This document shows, piece by piece, positions 24,290-36,545 of a DNA stretch of 64,000 nt (position 1 is the stretch's first letter; each line of letters starts with the position of its first letter). The notes beneath the pieces were generated by a model. That model saw only the letters and a program-made list of their open reading frames with translations, had not been told where the DNA came from and did not search any database. The stretch comes from Acanthacorydalis orientalis. Its lineage: Eukaryota > Arthropoda > Insecta > Megaloptera > Corydalidae. The translations under genes were made by a program, and so were the position numbers. The stretch is from positions 16,081,755 through 16,145,754 of the forward strand of contig CM068317.1 of NCBI GenBank assembly GCA_034766995.1, given 5' to 3'.

Positions 24290-25135
24290 ATTATAGACTC
24301 GAGTCTCTTTTTATGTGGTAGATACGTTCCACAGAAAACCGCACATAAAAAAAACACAAAAAATACATTGAAAAATTAGAGATAAGTTCCATAATTTTCT
24401 AAAACCGCATAAAACCAAAACAATGAGTTAAAATATATCCAAAATCCCATAAAAAAAGTTGATGAAAATTCAAGAAAATAAAAATGCATTAAAAAACTTT
24501 ATTCATTGAATTTATTGAAAAGTAACAATTCTTTTTACATTTTTTCATCAGAATATCGTCACTATCTGACAATGTGCAGCGCCATTTGTGAACTAGTGCG
24601 AAATCACTTTCATCACTAGAAGAGGTCAGTGCATCAGATCTGCATGGTAAATGGTTCATCACAAACAGAAATCGTTCAATGTTGGTTTTTTTTTCTCTGA
24701 CAATGTAATCATCAGTGATTAAATTTTGCGATGATGATTTTACTAATTTTTATGCAGTTCTCGATATCCAGATATATAATTCTTCATCTAACGTTGGAAT
24801 TTGAAGGCTCATTCAGAATTTGTGTCATGAACAAGAAAATGATTTTCCAATTTATTGTAAAGTTGAAGACTTCGAATTATATTTGCAGTGAGAGGGATAG
24901 ATTTTTCTTCCACTTCACTATCATTTTCAGGTTCTTCAACGATATCTAAAGTTATACCAGTAATATCATTGTCACTTAAAGCATTACCCATACGCAATTC
25001 GTCATCATTCTGGCTAAAGTTATCAAAACATTCTCCATCAATTTCATGTGCCGAAGTAATGATTTCAGCTGATAATGTTGATGTTTAAATGGTTGCACTG
25101 TTTGCAACACATCCAGGTCAAGCTGTTTTCCAGCA
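24290..25135 (-). mobile_element. Tigger/pogo-like relic
   Basis: Minus-strand translation reads ECFDNFSQNDDELRMGNALS, SIPLTANIIRSLQLYNKLEN, then after a stop AFKFQR and ISGYRELHKN. This resembles the acidic C-terminal tail of Tigger-like transposases, as do 15546-16257 and 53693-54210. The left end (24298-24322) reads CTCGAGTCTCTTTTTATGTGG, similar in style to Tigger terminal repeats. The DDE domain is missing. Confidence 0.55.
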
Positions 25136-25278
25136 GCCATTTAAAGTTTGTAGTCATATTTTAGCGATAGCAGATACAACATGATTTAAAAAATCCAAAA
25201 TAGAAAATTTTAAATTAAAAAATATAAATTTTAAAATACATAATAATTTAAATTTATTTTTTTTTAAACAACGTGCAG

Positions 25279-25342
<64 letters not shown>

Positions 25343-25490
25343 AACGGGGAACTATAACTATATATATATAAACGGGGAATCCCCGAATTTTCATGAAATA
25401 TGAACCGCATAGCTTCAAAATCGTATTAAAAACATATGCATAAAAACAGATTCGACTACATATACATATATATATATATATATATAAATT
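25279..25490. repeat. (TA)n arrays with a short unique spacer
   Basis: TA runs at 25282-25338, 25359-25370 and 25460-25485. The spacer holds a local duplication of AAACGGGGAA (25344 and 25371). Confidence 0.9.
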
Positions 25491-25499
25491 AAAATTGTT

Positions 25500-25958
25500 C
25501 TTCATTTACAACTACTATCCAAAGTTAACAATAGATTCTAAAATTTATTTGAAGAAATCTTCTCGTACAAAATTTCATTTAATTCCCGCTCAATGGATGA
25601 CTCGAATGTTTATTTATGAATAGGATATTTCTAAAAATAAACATGAACAATTCGCATAATTACAAATTCTAATTACTTAGATGTAATCATTAGGAATTGA
25701 TTTTTTTCCGAATAAAATTGTTCTAAGACTTTATCAGTAGTTTAATACTTAACACAATATATCATTAATGCTGCACGTTCTTAACAATTAAGTGTTTCTT
25801 AGATTTCATAAAAATATCTAATCAATCAAACACTTGATAGAATGACGTTCAAATGTTCAGTAATAATGAACGAATAATAGTTTTTAATGATTTCTAATCT
25901 TTTTTATTGGGAGATAATCAAAATTCATTTGTTTCTTTCATATTGTTATTATTACAAT

Positions 25959-25963
<5 letters not shown>
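25500..25963. other. AT-rich non-coding DNA
   Basis: Nothing recognised. Confidence 0.5.
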
Positions 25964-26024
<61 letters not shown>

Positions 26025-26253
26025 TAATTTATAAGAAAATTTAATAATGATTATTTATTCAATTACGCTAAAGTGAAATAATAGTACTAACAATTATAAA
26101 TTTGTTGATGCAACTCTATTTATTTCTCAGCTTAAAAAAGGTAGATGTAAATTTCAAGATAACAATTGATCCCAGCGATACTGTAAATTCAATTGAATGT
26201 ACATTATAAATTTTGAGCATTTCTATGAGGGCTGATCTTTTAACTCGAGGTTT

Positions 26254-26341
<88 letters not shown>

Positions 26342-26347
26342 TATATA
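25964..26347. repeat. (TA)n arrays
   Basis: TA runs at 25964-26021 and 26254-26347 (the latter with TATG interruptions). A lone terminal-repeat-like ATGAGGGCTGATCTTTTAAC sits at 26226 just before the second array. Confidence 0.92.
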
Positions 26348-26714
26348 CACACAAACACATACAACACCCTCCAAGTTAGCTGATATAAACACTCCCGAGT
26401 TTTTAAGTAACATAATTTTTAATAGCTTAGTTCTTTATTACTGGCTTGCATTGTTATGATTTATAATTAAAAAGCGTCATTGTTTTTAAAAAGGTATTCC
26501 CCGAAAGTCATATCGCTCGCGTAACTAAACAATAAACAGTACATAATCATAGAAATTCGTCGCGCCAAAAGTTAGTTTAAACCGAATATTCCCATGAGTC
26601 GCATTGGAGAAGGGTGTATTTTTTTAGGCTTAATACATTATCGTAGATATTTTACAATAGAGTCATAATATTTAATCTCCAAAAACATATTTATTGTTGA
26701 TTATTAGTAAAAAA

Positions 26715-27760
26715 TGACTCCAAGGCGAAAATTAACTGTAGAAGAAAGATCGAATGTTGTGAGTGAATATGGAAGATTGAAAAAGTATAGTGGGATTGCA
26801 AAAATATTCAAAATTAGTGACGAAGGAGTAATGAAAATCATAAAAAAAGAGTGGAGAAATTTCGATCGTTGCAGATAAACCACGTTCAGGGCGAAATAGA
26901 ATCTGCCACTGCCGCCTACTGCCACCGATGTTCGGCGCATAATACGACAGTGCAAAATTAATCCGGAAATTGTTGTAGGAGAAATTCGAGAGCAACTGGA
27001 TGAAGCAGGAACTTCAGTTTCTTAAACCACTACTAGAAAACGTCTTCATGATGCCAAGTTGAGGTGCTATGTGACCAGAAAGAAACCGTTGTTGATATCT
27101 GCCCATAAAAAAGAAGATTAAATTTTGAAAAAAAGTGCGTCAATAAACCACTGGACTTTTGGAAACGAGCCATTTTTAGCGACGAGAGTAAGTTTGAAAT
27201 ATTTGGAAATTGTCGACACCAAACAGTTTGAGGAAGTAGTAGTGATAATGCTTACATTAACAAGTTCCTGCAACCACCTGCAAAACATAGAGGTGTGTGG
27301 TGTGATATGTTTGTTTTTTTTTTGTATGGTGTGGGCAGATTATATATTATTGAGGGCAAATTGACAGCGCAAATTTACTGTAATATTTTACAAGAAAATG
27401 TACACTAATCCGCTAAAACAATAGGATTGGGTCTGGCTTTTACTTTTCAACAGGACGACCCGAACCATGCGGTTAGAATAACTAAAGAATATTTCACAAA
27501 CAATGAAGTGAATGTACTTGACTGGCCATCAATGCTGCCCGACCTTAATCCTATTGAACATTCGTGGGATTTGGATCGCAGGATCCCCACATCTTCAAGA
27601 CACAATAGTACTCAATTTAAAGACAAAATTTTGGAAACGTGGTTTAGTTTGCCTCTCAGTGCTTTACAAATCCTGATAGAATCAATGCCTGCAAGGCTTA
27701 ACACTGTTCTGAGGAACAATGCGGTCATACAAAACATTAAAAATAAAACGTTTTTTTAAC
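26715..27760 (+). pseudogene. Tc1-like transposase relic (DD34E)
   Basis: Starts MTPRRKLTVEERSNVVSEYG with a helix-turn-helix (SGIAKIFKISDEGVMKIIKK). It continues after frameshifts with INPEIVVGEIREQLDEAGTS. The 27427-27759 frame reads FTFQQDDPNHAVRITKEYF, LDWPSMLPDLNPIEHSWDLD, and ends near LIESMPARLNTVL. Both later catalytic positions are visible; the first (FSDES) is lost in a garbled centre. Stops and shifts make it dead. No convincing terminal repeats. Confidence 0.82.
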
Positions 27761-28047
27761 TGGTTACTTGAGACAGAAAGCCAAATTTAACTTTCAATAA
27801 TATGTCAAAGTTTTATTTTGGTTATTAACACAAAATGTATTCTTTATATAATAAAGGTGTATTTTGTAACTATTTTAATATATTAAAGAACATTTAACTT
27901 ATTCTTATCTATCCTTGTATGGTACCAATTAAACTTTTATATGCGAATAGCTATTTATTAAAAAATATAATTTCGTATTTCTATATTCCCTTTACTTATT
28001 TATATTTACAAAACATGGATCTATAGGAAAACATATTCGTATTTCTT

Positions 28048-28901
28048 TTAACTCTTTACAACCGGGCGTGGATCTAGAAATCCATTGATGTTTTTAAAAG
28101 AACCTACGGTCTTAGAGCGCTATCTTTTGGATGATATATTTAAAAGTCATTAATCCTTTTCTATTGAGACTCTTTCTTTCATTAAAAAAAATACGGTTGT
28201 CCAAAAATCAAAAAAATGCGTTTTTTAAATTTGAAAAGTTATAAAAACTTTGAACTTGAAAATTGGATTGAATATTTTTTTCTCAAAAGTTCACCACTGG
28301 AAAAAGTGTATAAAAAATTTCTAAACTCTATGTTCTTCACGTGCATCGCAAAAAAATAAAATTCTGTGTGCAGCGATATTTTTTGATTCATTGGTAAGTT
28401 GTTTTTTTCTGTCAAAAAATGACTGGTAACAGCCAAACAACACTAATTCTGACTGTTTAAAAAATTATATTCTGCATTTTCCGGAGAGAATACTGTCAGA
28501 TTATGGTCAACAAGCACAGCGTGTAGTTTGTAAATCAAATGGAAGAGACTGACGTCTAGATACAAGATGTGACCGATGTGAAAGATTTGCGCACACTTGA
28601 TTGCTTCAAAAATTTTCACACTCAACAGTAATGTTATTTCTGCAAATTTTCAATTATAATCAATTTTTCCGCTTCCAATTATGTCTCCAATCTACAAATT
28701 TATATTTCCCCGAATATTATCCACAATACATCGGATAGATGTGAAATTTCTAATGGTTAATCTGAATTAACATATTTTTTCTTGTAACCGACAAATTTGT
28801 AATTTTCATTTTGTTTACGATAAAAAAATATCCAATTAATCGAAAAATATTTGTTAAACATTTTTAGCACCTTTTCCTCCTCCTCAGCTCCAAAGGGTTA
28901 A
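28048..28901 (+). mobile_element. piggyBac relic with C-terminal cysteine-rich domain
   Basis: TTAA at both ends, then CTCTTTACAACCGGGCG at the left and CCCTTTGGAGCTGAGG (minus strand) at the right. Near the right end the plus strand reads VCKSNGRD, RLDTRCDRCERFAHT and CFKNFHTQQ in adjoining frames. This is the Cys/His pattern that ends piggyBac transposases. The catalytic core is missing. Confidence 0.6.
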
Positions 28902-29061
28902 TCTTCTATTCCGAATTTTTAGAATTATATTATCAATCTATATTTATTAGGTTTCTATATAAGAGTTACTTTATCGGATAAATAATGTTCCTGTTATTAT
29001 TAAGACATTTTGAGAAAACGAAGTTTTAATTAAATCAAATCCACGTTTAATATGTAGAGAA

Positions 29062-29164
29062 ATGGTTAAAAAGATATCGTTGAAGACTGGTCTACAACCT
29101 TATGATTTTCACTTATTTCCATTTATCTATCTATCTATATATATATGCATATATATATATATAT

Positions 29165-29208
<44 letters not shown>

Positions 29209-29640
29209 CCATTTTTGTACACCACAAAAAAAATAAAAAAGAAGATATTAAAAATACACCCAAAGTTTTGAGACAATTTAAAATTTGCCGGCATCGAAAA
29301 ATTGGTTTAAAAGTGTCAATTAGTGAAATAATACACGTGATATTTTCCAAATATACTACCATGATCCATTTTTTCGTGGGACGGCGCTCTATTTTTGAAT
29401 TTCGCTTGACCTTCGGACTATAACCGCTAGTGACGCTTTATTCGCCAACATCTTCCACAACACCTGAGCAAATTTTACGAGCACGGGAAATTTTGGATAG
29501 ATAGTCGAACTACGCTTGAACAGCAGGCTGAAATAGTGAATATTTCGTATGGAAGTACACAGAAAATTGTACAGAGTGAATGAAAAGCTTATGAAGAAAA
29601 GCGGTCACTCGGTTTCAAGAAGTTTAAGACGCTTCAATAC
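29062..29640 (+). pseudogene. scattered mariner-like fragments around a (TA)n array
   Basis: LQPYDFHLFPF at about 29092 resembles a mariner third-Asp region and is cut off by the TCTA/TA array at 29128-29205. Positions 29373-29440 repeat, inverted, the leader at 17395-17480. Positions 29515-29600 read LEQQAEIVNISYGSTQKIVQ, like a mariner helix-turn-helix. Too broken to join. Confidence 0.4.
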
Positions 29641-30017
29641 GACGTTAGCAAAAATGTATAACTTGAATTAAATGGCCAACGAAAATGACAATAATGAATT
29701 AAATGATCAAGTATTTTGTACTTACACATTATACAGTTACAGTCATGTTCGTACATTAGAATGTAATGAATTAAAAAATAAATATACTTTATTATATATT
29801 AATCCATTTATTTGTTCTTTTTTTATAATAATTCTATATAACGAAAAGTTATTTTAGACCTTGTTCTAATCCCAAATTTAAGTCTCAATGATAAGAAAAT
29901 TGCAATACAATGTGAACGGAACATATAGTGTCTCATATTCGTACAAAATAGAAGTTTTATGTTTAGAGGATTCTCAGAATTTGCATTTGGTATTTGCACG
30001 TAAAGAAGATTTTTAAG

Positions 30018-30261
30018 TTAACTCTTCCAATGCATGCTCTCACAACGCATGCGTACTAGGGTTCAGGTTGGTTTTGAAATAAAAAAATAAGAATTAAAGT
30101 AAAATTTGCGATTTCTATCATTATTTTCTAAAATTCATTAGTGACAGAAACGAATAACAGAGGATAACACAGAATATCTGTGTTCTGTAACAAAAAGAAG
30201 GATATTCGCAAATAAAAACGCGGTCAGTGCTGAATTCACCGCACCGGAACGGGAGAGTTAA
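30018..30261. mobile_element. short TTAA-flanked MITE (piggyBac-like)
   Basis: TTAA at 30018 and 30258. Termini CTCTTCCAATGC and, minus strand, CTCTCCCGTTCC. Contains GCATGC...GCATGCG and ACACAGAATATCTGTGT palindromes. 244 bp, no coding capacity. Confidence 0.5.
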
Positions 30262-30264
30262 TAT

Positions 30265-31073
30265 AAGTGAGTCGTTTGATAAATTTCTATGATATGGTGT
30301 CACCATTCATTTCGTAACGTCACTGCTATCAAGTGTCACTTTTCAAACTAGCATAGGCAAATTTTCAGTCAGAAGAGTCTCGTTGTTCACGTTTTACAGA
30401 TATTTGAAGCATTGTAGCAGTTGTCGCAAAAATGGAAAAAACAAGCAGGTCTTTTTGCGTTGATTCGTCACCGTGGATGAAACATGAATCCACCATTACA
30501 CACTTGAGTTGAAGCAGCAGTCAAAGCAGTGGACAACGACTGGTGAAGGTGCACCGCAGAAGGTGAAAACCGTTTTGTCGGCTTAGAAGGTGATGACCAC
30601 TGTTTTTGGGATTTTTAATGAATCATCCTGATCAACTATTTAATGAAGGAAAAAACGATAAATAGGAGCTTATTATGCAACATTATTGGACCGTTTGAAT
30701 GAAGAGCTGAAACAAAAAATTAGCACACAAAAAAGTGCTCTTTCACCAGGACAACGCACCATACCATAAATCGACCGTCGCAATGGCAAAATTGCACGAA
30801 TTAGGCTTCAAATTGATTTCTCATTCACCCTATTCTTCGGACTTGACCCCCTGCGACTTCTTTCTCTTACCAAACTTGAAAATTTGGCTAGATGGGAAGA
30901 AATTTCCGTCGAATGAAAACGTCATCGCTGCAGTTAATGCGTATTTTGCAGATTCGGTGGACCAAGTGTATAGCACTCAATGAAGACCATGTTTAAAAAT
31001 AAAATCATTTTTTTTTCCAAAAAACGGTATTTAACTTGCCTTTTTACCATACTTATCAAACGATCCCCGTATA
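30265..31073 (+). mobile_element. mariner element with deleted N-terminal domain
   Basis: Ends GAGTCGTTTGATAAATTTCT and, minus strand, GGATCGTTTGATAAGTATGG. The start ATGGAAAAAACAAGCAGG runs straight into a damaged FLR-FVTVDET region, skipping the roughly 150-residue helix-turn-helix domain. Then ELKQQSKQWTTTGEGAPQKV, VLFHQDNAPYHKST, SPYSSDLTPCDFFLLPNLK and AAVNAYFADS follow with stops and shifts. About 810 bp against the usual 1.3 kb. A second copy of the same junction is at 58189-58405. Confidence 0.82.
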
Positions 31074-31229
31074 TCATTCTACAGATCAAATCAGCTCAAT
31101 AAAATGATTCAATTAAATATTTTTGTAAGTTTTTGACAATTATGGGAATAAAGGCAAAAAAATATCCATTGAATTACGAAAATCGAATATTCAAAGTCAT
31201 TACGGACAACAAGTCGTATTGTTAATAAG

Positions 31230-32400
31230 TCATTGTATGGTATTTATATGTAATAAAACACTACAAAATCGATTGCATATTTACTTTCTAAAGCAGGTAC
31301 TTTTTACAGACGAGATCAAGTTTAATGTTTTTCAATATGATGGAAAACAAATTGCTAGGAAAAAATCGGTGAAGGCTTAGTTATACGAAATCGTCAACCT
31401 ACCATGAAATACAACGGCGAATCAGTTATGGTGTAGGAATGTTTTTCGTTTCTTGTTTGGAGAATCTTCATTTTATAGTCGAAATTATGGACAAATTGAA
31501 GTATATAAATATTTGAAAGCAGAACTTGAAGTGCAGTGCGACACATTTGTGATATTTCAGACAATTAATCCTTAGCGGACGCGTGTCTGCAGACTGTAGT
31601 CAAAGCATTTTACTGTTCTGGACGTGTGTCTGCGTATGGGTTTGGTTTTGGACATGTGTCTATTGTCTATTACTACTGATGGATGTAAAATAGTTAACGA
31701 ACCATCAACCTTTAGCAGGACAGAAAGATTGAATAATCGTTTACTATCATTCGTCACGACGACGATGGAAAATGCAGTTGTATTGTATGCTTTATCAAAA
31801 AAATAAAAGGAGGAAGGAGACAAACTCGTTATTATTGTGATACATGTCAGAACAATTTTTTCATATAGGCGACTGTTTTGAAGAATACCATATTATACAG
31901 AATTTTAAAACAACAAATTGAAGTTAATATCATTAATGAATTATTAACGAGTATCCTCTGTCCATCATTCAGCAAAAGTTTGTTTACGTGCAACAAAATT
32001 TATTAGCGTTATAACCGAATCTCCAATTGTACATCATTTTCCCACCACACACTCCCAAAACTTCTAGGCCAGACGGTACGCTTACGCGTCAGACAGTCCC
32101 ATCTGCTAAGGGTTAAATATTCTGTCAAAATAACGATCCTATGTATAAGACTGATATAAACCAAAAATTACTTCTACCTCAGCCTCATTTAAAATTTTCT
32201 AGGCAGAGCTTAAACGTAGAACCTGGAGATACGAAATTACAACCATTAATAAATTGCAAAAGAGACTGAATGTAGGAGTGGGTAAATATCAGTCCTGAAG
32301 TTACCAAAACGATGTCAAACAGGTTAACTGAAGTAAATTAGAAGCAAAGGCTTTCCAACGAAATATTAGTTATAACATTTTGTCACATTTGTAAAATTTA
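31230..32400 (+). mobile_element. Tc1-like relic interrupted by a piggyBac relic
   Basis: Left part: VLFTDEIKFNVFQYDGKQIA, then YNGESVMV, then IMDKLKYINI, up to 31564. Right part from 32117: QNNDPMYK, then EWVNISPEVTKTMSNRL. Together these follow the Tc1 order (DESKFN, GGGSVMVWG, QDNDPKH, SIP...SMP). The catalytic Ser-Lys context is changed (DEIKF) and there are stops. Confidence 0.68.
31565..32116 (+). mobile_element. piggyBac relic with C-terminal cysteine-rich domain, nested in Tc1
   Basis: TTAA at both ends, followed by TCCTTAGCGGACG at the left and CCCTTAGCAGATG (minus strand) at the right. Subterminal repeats of GGACGYGTGTCTGC type occur three times at 31578-31670. The plus strand near 31810-31910 reads GRRQTRYYCDTCQNNFF, then GDCFEEYHIIQNF, the piggyBac C-terminal Cys/His domain. 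The catalytic core is missing. Confidence 0.72.
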
Positions 32401-32404
32401 TGGA

Positions 32405-32940
32405 CTGCATTCTTGCGATAAACTTATTTTGTAAAATCATGAATATCGTTCATTCATGTTTTTACATTCATGATTTTGTATTGTTTTATCTTTTTGTTGT
32501 TAATGAATTAATATTTAAAATCATGTACTGTTTAAAATAACATACTGTTATATGGAATGTTTAAAAAAGACAATGAATAAAAATGTTCAGATTTAATGGT
32601 GTATTTTAATTGATATCTTTCTTGTGTACGAATATGTCAAGAAGTAATTGAAGCTTTAATTATCTTACATTAGGTAATAAATACGTATGACTTTGTTTTT
32701 AAATATCTCGAAAATCAGTCAAACTGCAGGTTGGACTTAGAAAATATAATGATTTCATTTGTATTGAATTTAGTTATTTTCAATGTTTCTTTTTCACTAT
32801 TGAATGTAAATGACGTCTGCTGTTCAGTGCGTCGTTTGAATTCTGTGTTTCATTTTTCAAATGTTTCCACTTTACGATCAAATTTGTGAATGTCAAATAA
32901 GTTTGTGATAATATATTTCTGAATAAGAAAATATAAAAAT
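32405..32940. other. AT-rich non-coding DNA
   Basis: Nothing recognised. Confidence 0.45.
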
Positions 32941-32943
32941 ATT

Positions 32944-34234
32944 CAGTTGGTGCAAAAATAATTTATGTTTTTATCATTTTAAGTTTGGCGCCGATTTTTC
33001 TAGTTACCGTTATCTTTTGTTACAGTCATGTGATATATCATTGTAAACAATGAAATTAGCACTACTGATTTCAGCTTATCTATTTTGTTTTTATTCTTTA
33101 GTATTGTCGGATATAACCTCTTAAATTAGTCATGGAAAAAAAGTAAATTCGCGCGATTTTGTTGTATGAGTTTAAATTGGGATGTAAAGTAACAGAAAAT
33201 AACCGAAATATCACATTTGTTTCTGGCGAAGAGTCAATTAGTAAACGTACAGCTCAACATTGGTTCCAAAAATTTCGTAATGGAAACGAAAGCCTGGATG
33301 ATGAGGAGGGTCGTGGATGTCCTTCAGCTATAGACAATAATGATTTAAGAACCATTATTGAAGCGGACTCACGTAAAACCATTCAAGAGGTGGAAGAACA
33401 ACTCAATGTTGATCATTCAACAGTTGTTCGATATTTGAGTCTAATTGGAAAAACAAAAAAACTGGATAAATAGCTACCGTATAAATTAAACGAACATCAA
33501 GCTATTCGGCGATAAGAAGTCTAAGAATATATAATAAGGCGATAAGAACAAAAATGATCCTTTTCTTGATCGCATTGTCACATATGATGAAAGGTGGATT
33601 CTCTACAACAATCGGAAACGTTCATCACAATGGTCAAACCGAGAAGCAGCAAAATAGTTTTCTAAACCGAAGCTTCATGAAAAAAAGATTATGGTCACTG
33701 TTCGGTGGTTGGCAAGAGGCGTCATTCATTACAACTTTTTAAATCCTGGTGAAACAATAACAGCAGAAACATATTGCCAGAAAATTGAAAAAAAGGCATG
33801 AGAAGTTGCATCGTTTACGGCCAGCATTAGTCAATCGAAGAGGACCAATTCTTCTTCATGACAATGCCCGACCACATATCTCACAAATGACTTTAAAAAA
33901 ATTAAATGAACTGGGTTATGAAACCTTACCTCAGTCATCTTATTCTCCAGACTTATCTCCGACAGATTACCATTTATTTAAACATTTGAGTAATTTCCTA
34001 CGAGCGAAGGTTTTCAAATATCAAGCATCTGCTCAAAGGGATTTCGATGAATTCGTTAATTCCAGAACTCCAGAATTCTATTTTGTATGAATAAACAAAC
34101 TTGTTTTTCGTTAGGAGAAATGTGCGCAAGTCAATGGTCTGTATTTTGATTAATGATTATAATTTTTAACTCATATATGCGTCTTTATATTACTCAATAC
34201 GTCAAAACCGCAATTATATTTGCATCAACCTAAT
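32944..34234 (+). mobile_element. mariner element (full length, SETMAR/Hsmar1-like transposase), dead copy C
   Basis: Left end CAGTTGGTGCAAAAATAATT; right end, minus strand, TTAGGTTGATGCAAATATAA. Transposase order is complete: MEKK-stop-IRAILLYEFKLG, RTAQHWFQKFRNGNESLDDE, VDHSTVVRYLSLIGK, RIVTYDERWILYNNRKRS, RRGPILLHDNARPHISQMTL, YSPDLSPTDYHLFKHL, then FRxFVNSRTPEFY-like. All three catalytic Asp positions are seen. It has stops at codon 5 and at the conserved C-terminal Trp, plus frameshifts and a small duplication near 33500-33540. Confidence 0.9.
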
Positions 34235-34239
34235 ACAAA

Positions 34240-34790
34240 CGTGCATTTTCGACGCACCAGCTATAGTTTTATTTTGCCATTTCGTGACAATTAAATATAA
34301 TCGTGTCGATATTTATTGTACACGTTACATCGTTGACATACTGATACCAAGGAGACATGAGCAAACGCGTTACACGAGCTGATATACAAAGAAAAGGCGA
34401 CGCTTTCTAGAAAGTCAACGCGATTCTTGCTACAACCATCAGTGATATCGTCATCGTAACGCCTCCAACTACTCTATCTTATAAATATTACACATACGTA
34501 CATAAACATACATGTGACGTCGGATTCTTAGAAATGGAATGTTTGTTTATTGAGACGCTAATATTATTGGACTTGTTTTGAGCAGTGACAGCAGGCTGTG
34601 TAATAGATTTTTCATAATCATCCATGTTTAATCATCCATGTGTTATTATTTCATTCTCAATACAATTAGCGTTAATTGTTCATCTATCTGTGTTTATACA
34701 TTTTCGAAAACTGAAGCGCCTTTTTAATGTTATTTAAAATCTTAATTATTCATATTTTTGTACTTAGATCGTAACGATAACAAGCATAAT
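34240..34790. other. non-coding DNA between a mariner and a microsatellite
   Basis: Somewhat less AT-rich at 34250-34520, with CG dinucleotides, but no coding or terminal-repeat signal that I can support. Confidence 0.4.
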
Positions 34791-34796
34791 GTGTAC

Positions 34797-34864
34797 ATAA
34801 TACATACATACATACATACATACTCGTACATACATACATTCATACATACATACATACATACACA

Positions 34865-34908
<44 letters not shown>

Positions 34909-34935
34909 CACACACACACATACATACATACATAC

Positions 34936-34970
<35 letters not shown>

Positions 34971-34971
34971 C
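34797..34971. repeat. compound microsatellite (CATA)n(CACG)n(CA)n(TA)n
   Basis: Runs of CATA, then GCAC, CA, CATA again and TA. Confidence 0.97.
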
Positions 34972-35482
34972 AAGGCCAGATTTACACTAGGTGCCGTCCT
35001 TGGATTATCAATCAAATGCCACCCACTCCTTCACCCATAAATTTTGTCCAAATGAATTAAGAGAAATCCGTGACTGTTGGTAATTTTGAGAACATTTCAA
35101 TAGAAAAAAATTTAATAACTAAAAATTTCTTCTTGAAAAATTAGTCGATTTTACGAGTTTTTGATAAAATTTCTTCATCTTTTCGCAATTTTTCCAGGGC
35201 GCGTTTTTTATGCAGAATTACTCAATCTCATTTGGTCATGACTCATGTTTATTTGTATATATTATTACCCAAACGCTTTTATAACCGCTAACACTTGCAA
35301 CTAATTTCTGTATTATGACATAGAATAACAAATGTTTCGAAAACGCCACCATTGATACATAGATGGAAGGATAATTTTACGGAAACGGCTATGATCAAAA
35401 TTCTTAATTCAAAACTATGAAGTTCTGTTATATAAACTTCAAAAACAAAATTTTGACGTAGAATTACGTCTACAGTTTCATT

Positions 35483-35765
35483 AAGCGGAGTGTCATGTTA
35501 GAATTGAGACCGTTACCAAATACTGTAACGCAGGTTCGCGCTCAGTATGCCGTAACCATTCAACCGATTCATATCGGATCAAAAGTGTTTAACAGCTAAA
35601 GGACTTTGGAACCTAAAATGCTTCATTTGTTAAAATTCGTTAATTAGAGTATCATTGAGCAGTGTATCATGTTAGAGGTGGGAGTGTTACGAAATTCTGT
35701 AACGCAGATTTACGCTGAGTACCCCGCAATCATTCATCCGTTTCACATCGGATCAAAAGTGTTTT
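35483..35765. repeat. diverged tandem duplication, period about 175 bp
   Basis: TGTTAGAATTGAGACCGTTA at 35495 and TGTTAGAGGTGGGAGTGTTA at 35671 start two similar blocks. Both continue CTGTAACGCAG, then ATCGGATCAAAAGTGTTT. Confidence 0.8.
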
Positions 35766-36240
35766 ATTATACAAGGTGCTCAAAATAGTCGTTCACTGCC
35801 GCTTTCACTTCACCATTGGAGAAAATCGCATGTCACTAAACAATTTTTTGAGGTTTGGAAATAGATTAAAGTTAGATGGATACTGTAGCAATCATACTTT
35901 AAGTAAAATTTGCATTCGATTGCGTTTTTACTCGACTGCCAACAAAAACGGCGGACAATTCTGCGGTTAGGATATGAAATGCTTTCTCATTTGAGATGCT
36001 CACAACTTTGTAATTTCATAGATCTTTCATCGGCGATCTTTTAAATTAATATTGTGCACTTTATTCATGATTTCTGATGTTCTACACTTTGGGCGTCCGT
36101 TACGGGGGTTATCTTCCAAACTTGTACGACCCCGTTTAATCTGTAGTCCATTTTTTACATGTGTAACTAAAGGTGCACTATCAGCTATCGTTTTTGATAT
36201 GATTAAAATTTTCCATTGGTATTAAATTTTTTTAACAAAA
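35765..36240 (-). pseudogene. mariner relic, internally deleted
   Basis: Minus strand: ADSAPLVTHVKNGLQIKRGR, TSLEDNPRNGRPK, then EIMNKVHNINLKDRR, i.e. the mariner N-terminal domain. After a gap, LFPNLKKLFSDMRFSP comes from the C-terminal part. The catalytic core is missing. The left end TACAAGGTGCTCAAAATAGT looks like a terminal repeat; the right end is unclear. Confidence 0.68.
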
Positions 36241-36466
36241 AAATGATCATTTTACGATATTAAATTTTATCATTTTCAAAAATACGCTGAGATGACTTGA
36301 AACAGATGTCAACAACAAATTATTTAACAGGTTAACAGACCGACTTGATATTTCATATCTACACATAAACCAGGTGTGGCAATACAACGCAACAAATATT
36401 TTAGTCACAGCACCGACATCTATATGCTACGTTAAAAACTGTTCAAATTGCTCTCGTGTGTGTGTG

Positions 36467-36471
<5 letters not shown>

Positions 36472-36505
<34 letters not shown>

Positions 36506-36545
36506 ATATATACATGTATGTATATATATATATAAATATATATAT
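36472..36545. repeat. (TA)n microsatellite with TG and TACA interruptions
   Basis: TA-rich run following (GT)n. Confidence 0.92.

Noticed and set aside
26226..26250. Terminal-repeat-like ATGAGGGCTGATCTTTTAAC as a mariner end
   Set aside because: Similar to 16768 but stands alone next to a TA array with no transposase remnant.
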